Shown here: piece after piece, positions 57,000 to 64,000 of the stretch | How positions within the stretch are numbered: the first letter of the stretch is position 1 | Layout of the letters: every line of letters starts with the position of its first letter | From: Gigaspora margarita | Lineage: Eukaryota; Glomeromycota; Glomeromycetes; Diversisporales; Gigasporaceae | Assembly: GCA_009809945.1 (NCBI GenBank) | Contig: WTPW01001249.1 | Span: forward strand, 2,702-66,701 | DNA length: 64,000 bases | Direction of reading: 5' to 3' | Position numbers and translations under genes: made by a program | The notes under the pieces: generated by a model | Seen by the model: only the letters and a program-made list of their open reading frames with translations | The model's database searches: none | What the model was told of the DNA's origin: nothing

Positions 57000-58087
57000 A
57001 CATTTTCTTTTGGGTTTATTTAAAAGGAGTAAGTATTGAACAACAGGAGGGTTATTATCTTCTATATTTTGTTTTTTTCTTGCTGTTTTGGGAAAATTCT
57101 AACCATTTTGCATAGTCTTTCTTCCTACTTTGGGTTTGCTGAATATTTTAACACCTTTTGAGAGATATGATTATTTGCTATATAAACTTCCTTCTTATCA
57201 TCTTCTAATTCACAAAAACTAATAGTTTTTATCAAATTCCCTTTTTCTTTTCTTTGATTAGGTTATGGATAATTTGCTTTTTCCAATATACCACAATTAT
57301 AATATTTTACTCTCTCTTTCTTTTCCACTAGATTATTTTGTAAATGTTTTCTAAAAGAGTTTTCTTGTGGACATCTATTTATTGTATCCTTCATTTGTGT
57401 GAGTAATTCACTGTTAAACCTTCAATTTTCTTCTTTAGATTGCTTAACTCATTTCCTATTCGTTGTTGTACATTTAATTGTTCGGAAGGTCATTGATGAT
57501 AATATCCTCCAGCTTCAATTCTTCTTGCTATGGATATGGCTTCTTCTAAATCTTTAGGCGTAGCTATAAATATGAGAGAGGCACTATTGCCCTTTAAGCC
57601 TTTCAAAAACATTCTAACTATAAATCCATTAGAAAACCCATTTTTGATATTGAAATTTAATGTCATAGATATTCACTTTTTCTGTCTTCTTTTGCTGTAA
57701 TTTGTACAACTCCATTTGCTAATAATATTGATATTCTTCTGGGGCAAACTGTCCTATGAATAAATAGTAGAAATTCTTGCTTCATTCTGTTTCATTTTCT
57801 TCTTTTACTTTCCAAAACTCAATACTTTCTCTAATTCTTTTATGCCATTCAGCTGCCATTTCTTTTAAATAACCTGAAGCAATCTTCACCTGACGATTTT
57901 TGACACAATTATTGGCTTCAGCAGCTCTTTCAAAATTGTTGAACCACTCAAAAGGATCCTCATCATTAGTTTCATAAAAGTATTTAATTTTTACCAAATT
58001 ACTTTTCTTTGGTAGAGCTTTAGGTTCTTCTTTACTAACAAACTTGGTCATGACTTCCATGAACTTTTGAAACTGTTCGTCATTCAT
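57000..58087 (-). pseudogene. gypsy gag remnant
   Basis: The minus frame 58087-57782 starts with Met and reads as a retrotransposon gag N-terminal domain (charged, with a DPFEWFNNFERAAE-like segment). Further gag-like and CCHC-like sequence follows to about 57250. Fossil and broken. Confidence 0.75.
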
Positions 58088-58115
58088 TTTTATACAGGTA
58101 TAAAATGCAGTAGTT

Positions 58116-58144
58116 ACGAAGTTTGAATCTCACAGTCACTACCA
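58116..58144 (-). other. primer-binding site of the gypsy element
   Basis: Two bases inside the 5' LTR the minus strand reads TGGTAGTGACTGTGAGATTC, complementary to a tRNA 3' end (T-arm GTTTGAATC, acceptor and CCA). The tRNA species was not identified. Confidence 0.7.
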
Positions 58145-58146
58145 AA

Positions 58147-58679
58147 TGTTGCGAGATGGATCATTTATTTTATAAGCTTATATATGAAATCATAAATAAT
58201 TTAGGTAATAAAGCAACTCGCCAAAGGCATGATGATAATTTGACAATTAATTTTATTTTAAAGGGTTTTATCATAGAATTAATATTAGAATCTTGTAGGA
58301 TATATTTTTTTAACTAATATGAATTTCTAGAGCTTTTATAGCTTTTACTTGTCTTAACAAACTCAAGGGGCTTAGAGCAAATAACTAAATATATAATGAA
58401 TTTAAGGGGAAACTTATACTAACTAGAGGCTTGCAAAAAAATAAAAAGGCTTTGTTTCATTCTTGTGATATTTCATATTGCAAGGACTTGATTTTGACTT
58501 TAGTTTTTTGTTCTTCACTTTTTCTTCTTTACATGTTCAGGTTCTTCAGATTTCACGTTGGTTTGTTGATGTATTTGGCCAATAAACCTCAACTAATAAA
58601 CCAGTTATTTGACCTTGTATATAATTATAGTCACAAGTTTACTGTGCCTGATTCATAGATCTACTTTTAGCCCATAACA
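58147..58679 (-). repeat. 5' LTR of the gypsy element (uninterrupted)
   Basis: 533 bp, TGTTG...ATAACA on the plus strand. It serves as the empty-site reference for the two insertions in the other LTR. Confidence 0.85.
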
Positions 58680-58995
58680 ATATTTAAAATTTTTGTTTTT
58701 TTGTAATTTTTTCTAATTTTCATTTGTTTTTGTTATACAAGATCCTGTGATCTAATTGGTCAATCATATTAATCTGCAATATAGCAATCTGCAATATTTA
58801 TCAATATCTATAAATTCTAAAATTACAAGCAGATCAAATAGATATATATTTATCTATTATAAAAATTTTGTATAAGGTTAATAATAAATTTTTTTCTAAA
58901 TTTCATTTTTTAAATGTACTAGCTTTTTGTACTGATTTTAGTACAGCTTATGGATACCCATTAATAATTGATATAATAAAATATAATTTAGTATA
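58680..58995. other. no gene seen; far end of a split CCCTAA MITE
   Basis: 'gatctaattggtcaatcat' near 58750 matches the subterminal motif of 39963-40309. It probably pairs with 42040-43910 across the LTR insertion. Confidence 0.4.
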
Positions 58996-59329
58996 GAATT
59001 TTACTAACTATAACTAGTGGTGATCATCACTGATGTGTAATTAGCCAATAAATTTGCAGAATCAGGTGTAACATGCAAATCAGATTGTATAAAAAAATAA
59101 GATTTTTTTTAAAAAAATGCTATTATTTCAAGAATTCGTCTATGAAACTACCTTTTAATTTCTAGCAAAAAAAATTCTTTGCTAAATTTTGCATATATCT
59201 AACACTTTCCTAAAATTCTAGATCTTACTCTAACCCTTAAGTAAATGAAATAGAACTTTTTTTTGTTTTATCATTATTGGCTAATTACATACTAGTGATA
59301 ATCACTACTAGTTATTTGTAATTAAATTC
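58996..59329. mobile_element. MULE-like MITE (ACTAGTGGTGATCATCAC ends)
   Basis: Inverted ends ATAACTAGTGGTGATCATCA and the complement of GATAATCACTACTAGTTAT; each end is a gtgat(c/a)atcac hairpin. Subterminal 'attagccaataaatttgc' with 'aatcaggtgtaaca', core 'ttgctaaattttgcatatat'. Flanks tttagtata and ctttgtata match at 7 of 9. Confidence 0.65.
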
Positions 59330-60014
59330 TTTGTATAACAAACTCAAATTTTGATATGATAAGCTCAAATATTTAAATATCTTTTTTTAACCAACCCAAT
59401 TTTGTTTTTTTTTTTTGCAATTTTTTTTCAAGTTGGCAGTAAGTCAACAAACTAAAAAAGAAGCCTAAGCAATGATATATTAACATTAACAATCATATAG
59501 ATAATTCTAATAGTAACAAGAAAAGGCTAGTTATATATGCAACTCCTAGATAATAATGCTACAAGAGAACAAAGTTGGACAAGCTGTTCAGTATAATGTC
59601 CAGTATATGTCCAGTGTCCAGTAACATATTTATAAAAAAATTTAAAAAATAAACAAATTAGTCAAAGCACAACATATCTGGTCAGATAACTAATACTCCT
59701 AGAGGATTGCTTTAGCTAATTTTTAAAAATATAAAAATTTAAAATGCAATGCATTATGCATTACTATTAAGATAGTATTATAGAGAACATGTTTTCAAAA
59801 TTTAAGTTGCTATATCACATTGCATTATATTGGAAAAGACCATTCTTTAATAGTTAAAGTACTATTTACTCTATAGTAAGAAGTAATAAAAGTATATTTT
59901 ACTGCTCAATTCACAAAGTTCAACTTTGTTTTCTGTTTTTTTTTTTATTTGTTATTATTTAAATAATTAACTCATTGATTTTATTATAACCTTTACAGAC
60001 TGTTTCAAAAGATA
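59330..60014. other. no gene seen
   Basis: AT-rich. Includes a small 'gtccagtatatgtccagtgtccagt' cluster at 59599-59623, described here only in outline. Confidence 0.35.
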
Positions 60015-60480
60015 CTTTACAGAAACTAGTACTTTTTTTTAGATGAGTTTAAGATAGTTTAAGATAATATTAAAGTTATTAATATTACTTTTTTTATAAT
60101 TAAAAGATTATTTTAAGATTTAAAATCTAAAAATAATAATATTATTATGGTTTAATAATTATAAATTATTATAAGATAATTATATGATTATTGGTTAAGA
60201 TTATTTTAAGATGTTTTTAAGATTTTACTAAGATTTTTTTAAGATGATGATAAGATTATTTTAAGATTATTTTAAGATTACTATAAGATTATTTTAAGAT
60301 TATTTTAAGATGGTTTTAAGATTATTATAAGATAAGATTATTATAAGATTATTTTAAGATTATTATAAGATTATTAGGAGTATTATAAGATTATTATAAG
60401 ACATAATTTTGATAATTTTATTATAATCTTTAAGATTATAATAAATCAATGGAAAAAAATTAGGTAGTTTCTGTAAAGTA
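60013..60480. mobile_element. TIR-bounded minisatellite (12-bp taagattatttt)
   Basis: 60015-60478. Ends CTTTACAGAAACTAGTACTT and the complement of GGTAGTTTCTGTAAAG, flanked by TA, as in Tc1/mariner MITEs. Almost the whole interior is a tandem array of 'taagattattttaagattat', with about 25 units in two orientations. An additional 'ttcaaaagata' lies just outside both ends. Confidence 0.7.
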
Positions 60481-60740
60481 TATATTTTTTCAAAAGATAT
60501 TTAATTCATAGAAGTTGTTTTATTATATATAATAATAGTTTGTTAATTATATAAAGTTTAAGAATATTAATAAAGAACATAGAACTTTTTATTAAAAAAT
60601 TTCTAATAAAGTTTCTATGCTTGTAAATTGTTTTATGAGCTGGATAAAGAGTTTTATTCTTCTAAAATGCAACTTAATTATTTTGAAGTTAGACTATAAA
60701 AGAAATAATAATTTATAAACTTATGTCCGATTATAATTGG

Positions 60741-60945
60741 CTGTTAAGCACATAAATGTTTTAATGGGTACCCGTGAGCCAAAAGGGTAGAGTAGCGATA
60801 TTACTCTAGCTCTACCCATCTGTGAACAGCTTAGTACCTGGAGCTCTTACCCTTACCTAGGGGCTCAAAAATCAATACCCTGGCCCAGCCCTTGTAGTAC
60901 TACCCATGGGTACCCGTGGGTAGCCCAGGCCCATGTAGAAGCCTA
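60741..60945. repeat. GGGTACCC-rich foldback
   Basis: Palindromic motifs atgggtacccgtg, gagtagcgatattactc and acccatgggtacccgtgggt, with inverted outer arms (ggctgttaagcaca / gtagaagcct). Locally GC-rich. The superfamily is uncertain; hAT-like is possible. Confidence 0.5.
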
Positions 60946-61439
60946 CTTAGGATTCTGTAATCAGATTTTAATAGTAATAGGGGCTCTTTAGAATTATCTT
61001 ATGGAGATAATTATTTTGGCAGTAAAAGTATCTAAAATAGACCAGTAGATCACAAGTTATTCTTTATCAAAGATTTAAAAATTTTTGCAAATTTGCCAAT
61101 ATGAATCTATTTATTATATAATTATTTATATAAATATTATTTAGTAAAAAATATATTCTACTAATTAAATAAGTATATATCAATATAATATTATACTAAA
61201 ATTTTTTAATATTTTTGTAAATATAAAAGGTGTTTTTTGTAAACAAATATTTTAAAATACTGCTACTCTTAAAAAACAACTTTTTTTAAAATTTTTATTA
61301 TATTACAAGATTTATTTAGTAGATGGAATAGAATAGCAATTAGTAATAGCATTTGTATACTTTATAAACTAATAATAGAAATTAATAATTCTTTAACAAC
61401 CCTTTTTTCATTAATAGATATCTATTTTATATTTGTACT
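60946..61439. other. no gene seen; AT-rich
   Basis: No recognised repeat or coding signal. Confidence 0.3.
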
Positions 61440-61790
61440 AAAAATTTATACAATAAAAAAAAGAATTTTTAGTTTTTTCACATAAGCGATACAATATACT
61501 CTATAAGTTTAGGTATAATTGAAATCAAAACATAAATTAATTTGTTAGTTTAGAGTTAGGATAAGGGCTAGGTTAGGGTTAGAGTAGTATATTTTAACAA
61601 TTGTTTCTAACAAAATTTTATAAGAAATTTTTTGTTAGAGCACAAGAGATGGTTTAATAGTCAAATTTTATATTATGTAACTTTTGAAAAAAAAAAAATT
61701 CATAATTATTTCAATTTTATATTATATCTGATTTTGTTTTTTTAATTAGTTAATTAGATGTAGTAATATATTACCATAGCAGTAAATTAT
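61440..61790. mobile_element. probable CCCTAA-core MITE, TTAGGG orientation
   Basis: Core 'gggctaggttagggttagag' and 'aacaaaattttataagaaat' match the family in inverse order. The right side has a gtaatatattac hairpin. Boundaries and target duplication are not resolved. Confidence 0.4.
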
Positions 61791-62899
61791 AAACCCAAAA
61801 AATATTTTTTGAGCCAATAATTTAATAAATTTTATTCAAAATATTACTGAAATAATTTTTGATATTAGACTAATATCTATATATAATTTAATAGTATTTA
61901 TCAATAAAAATTTTGCATAAATTAGTTTTAGAGTTGTTGTTTTTTTTGAAAAATTTTTGTACTTAAATTAGTAAAGTAATAAAAGATAAAATATAAATTT
62001 TTTAGATTATTTTAGTTCTAATTTAATTGCAAAAAAAATATTTTATTTAAAAAAATAATTTTTAAAATAGTTTATATAAGTCTGTTTTAAGGTAATACAA
62101 GTCTAAATTTAGTCAGTCTATTTCTATATTTGGTATAGTAAATTATATTTTTTATTAATAAATTTTATAAAAAAATTGCTAAAATAAGGTAGAGAATATG
62201 TAGATTATTTTTATATAGTTTTATATAGTATTTTGAAAATTTTATATTAAACTAATATATGCAACTTATCTAGTATTTATCTATTATGGTAAAATTTTGA
62301 GCTATTATTATATTTTAAAAAAAATAGTTGTATATATCACAAAGTTTTCTGAATTGGTCCAAATTTTTCTGGATTGCACAAAATTGCTAATTCTGATTGG
62401 TCAATTTACATAAATTTATAAGTTAATTTTATTACTAAAATTTTAATACTCATCTTTAAAAATATATATTTCACTGAGTTTTTAACCAATTTTAATAATT
62501 GTCTGAAGTGTAGTTCTTTTTGATCACATTTGAATACACATCTATGCAATGTTTAGTGGCTATGACCAATAAAATTTAAGATTTGCTTGGCCCTATAATG
62601 CTTTGCAATCAGAGTACTAGTAATAATACATATTAACAGTATATACATATAGTATACTAAATTTGAAGTTAAGTAAAATTTTTTTTATTATACAAATCAA
62701 CAAATTATTTAATAACAAAATAGTAAATAATAAAATATTTGCTCAAATTACATACTAAACCTTCACTCAAAAGTTACTTAACTAAACCTTTGCTAAACTT
62801 TTTCTCAAATTATTTTTTATAACTTACTAAACCTTTGCTCAAATTACTTACTAAATCTTTGTCATATCAGATTCTAATTTTCTAGTTTTATTATCATTA
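61791..62899. other. no gene seen; AT-rich
   Basis: Includes a short degenerate repeat 'aaacctttgctcaaattactta' at 62755-62860. No gene. Confidence 0.35.
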
Positions 62900-63372
62900 G
62901 AATCAGAAAAACCTGCTCTACAAACTTGTCTTAAGAATTAAAATTAGTTTACTTAATTGATAATCTGCTAGTCAACTAGAGAGTGATCATAGTATAACAT
63001 TATGCAAATCTCATATAAAAATCATATAGGCAAAATATAGTATACTTTTATCTAAAAAATTTGGTTTACTAAGTTCTGATGCATGTCAACTAATTGAAAG
63101 TTGTAGAGCTCATCAAGACACATCTAACAGTAGTTAGATTATCCAAATCAGCCCAATGAATGGCAAGATATCATCAAAAAATTATTGGTCAACTATATAA
63201 AATTTCTGTATAAACAAATATTGTTATTTTGAAATTTTATATAGTTAGCCAATCATTTTTTGACAATATTGCATTATTCACTAAGCTGATCTGAATAATC
63301 TAACTACTATTAGATGTTTCTCAATAAGGCTCTACAATTTTCAATTAGTTGTTATATATTATTAACTTAGTA
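62900..63372. mobile_element. element A, second copy (right part truncated)
   Basis: 'taattgataatctgctagtc', 'aaagttgtagagctcatcaa' and the inverted arm 'gcatta...tctaactactattag' follow the order of 14260-16560. The right arm stops where a mariner-like end begins. Confidence 0.6.
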
Positions 63373-63462
63373 TAGGCTGGTGCAAAAAGATTTGCACCTC
63401 AAATAGCTATGATTAAACTATTTTTTTTGTATAAATTAATTTTTAATTTTTTTAATTTAATA
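63371..63462. mobile_element. left end of a mariner-like element
   Basis: TA followed by TAGGCTGGTGCAAAAAGATT, which resembles classic mariner terminal repeats (ggTTGGTGCAAAAGTAATTG type). No right end is found in the window, so it is truncated or continues beyond. Confidence 0.45.
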
Positions 63463-63652
63463 TACAGTTGACTCTCTCAAAATCAGTATGTATAGTGGAC
63501 AGGTTTTGTATCAGTTTTGAGAGGTTATCAGATTTGAAAACATTACAAACTATTAGATTTTTATAACAGAAACGGACTTGGTAGATTAATTTTTTATCAG
63601 ATTTGACAGGTTATTGGTTTTGACAGGATCAGTTTTGAGAGAGTCAACTGTA
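63463..63652. mobile_element. Tc1/mariner-type MITE, copy 3
   Basis: 63465-63650, 186 bp, ends CAGTTGACTCTCTCAAAATC and the complement of GTTTTGAGAGAGTCAACTG, flanked by TA. Colinear with copies 1 and 2. Confidence 0.8.
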
Positions 63653-63803
63653 ATTATTAGGTTACCAGATTGATAAAAATAAAATTATTTTGATTATTTT
63701 ATTGATAAAATAAAAAAATTTATTAATAGTAACTTTTTTTAAAAATATTTACTATATAATTTATTATAGTAATTTTATATGCATATATAGGGGACATCTA
63801 AAG

Positions 63804-64000
63804 CAGGGACCCGTAAAAATTTGGAAACAAATAAATCCAAATAAATCCAAATTCATAACCAAATTCTAAAGAAATTCAAATTGCTCGTCATTACCCAAAT
63901 AAATACAAATTTTATCATTTTTTATAAAATTCTCAATTTTTATTGGTCAAAAATTATTAAAAATCAGGTGACCTAATATTGAAGCAGTAAATTTCAGGAT
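63804..64000. mobile_element. left end of a hAT-like element, cut by window edge
   Basis: CAGGGACCCGTAAAAATTTG at 63804 is a typical hAT-type end. It is followed by 'aaataaatccaaataaatcc' short repeats like those in other hAT MITEs here. The right end is outside the window. Confidence 0.5.

Larger units (their letters stand above)
43916..58679 (-). mobile_element. old Ty3/gypsy LTR retrotransposon with nested insertions
   Basis: Read on the minus strand: 5' LTR (58679-58147), primer-binding site, gag remnants, then protease, reverse transcriptase, RNase H and integrase remnants, and the 3' LTR (46028-43916). The pol order protease-RT-RNase H-integrase is that of Ty3/gypsy. LTRs start TGTTG and end ATAACA, and atat flanks both sides. 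The shared LTR parts look about nine-tenths identical by eye, with mostly transitions, so it is old. It is broken, with many (well over ten) breaks plus at least five later insertions. Confidence 0.85.

Noticed and set aside
843-61580. CCCTAA/TTAGGG runs suggesting telomeric or subtelomeric sequence
   Set aside because: The runs are short, degenerate, in both orientations, and always sit in the middle of MITEs with inverted ends; they are transposon cores.

Overview
This 64 kb window is extremely AT-rich and contains no gene that I can read as intact. It looks like a gene-poor, repeat-saturated stretch of a eukaryotic nuclear genome. A fungus is most likely, and an arbuscular mycorrhizal (Glomeromycotina, Rhizophagus/Gigaspora-like) fungus is my best guess. 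Reasons: very low GC, gypsy LTR fossils, relics of ribonuclease-inhibitor-type LRR genes whose repeats read like 'ALCKNTTITSLDL', and dense DNA-transposon debris. The assignment is inference from style, not proof. Almost all open frames of 60-100 codons are chance or lie in repeats.

Layout. 0-8.7 kb: three palindrome-array blocks, MULE-, hAT-, mariner- and Harbinger-like MITEs inserted into one another, then copy A of a segmental duplication and a 250-bp near-perfect hairpin. 8.7-13.6 kb: a dispersed repeat, a 181-bp tandem triplet, about 1.3 kb of almost pure T/A, and a T/G-rich stretch with a 23-bp minisatellite. 13.6-23 kb: more MITEs, a four-deep nest at 14.2-16.8 kb, arrays of a degenerate about 125-bp unit, and a split MITE. 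23.3-27.6 kb: a CpG-retaining island with a short SINE, hairpins, copy B of the duplication and Harbinger MITEs. 28.1-33.4 kb: tandemly duplicated, decayed LRR genes carrying a mariner MITE, a SINE, a hAT element and a MULE-like MITE. 33.8-38.9 kb: an LTR-like repeat, an 80-bp tandem array, a BED zinc-finger transposase scrap, a CpG-rich island with TATA and poly(A) signals, a broken unknown ORF and a hAT element. 39-43.8 kb: a MITE, a third palindrome array and a 1.7-kb tRNA-headed retroposon with a perfect 16-bp target duplication. 43.9-58.7 kb: an old Ty3/gypsy element on the minus strand, riddled with later insertions. 58.7-64 kb: MITEs, a TIR-bounded 12-bp minisatellite, and the left ends of a mariner-like and a hAT-like element.

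The strongest candidate for something undescribed is a superfamily of about 350-bp MULE-like MITEs. They share a core (with a degenerate CCCTAA tract) and a subterminal motif, have 9-bp target duplications where legible, and yet have unrelated terminal sequences that each fold into a short hairpin. The second theme is a sharp split between CpG-decayed and CpG-retaining copies of the same repeats, which suggests cytosine methylation or a RIP-like process. All family assignments come from reading termini and target duplications by eye; no database search was possible.
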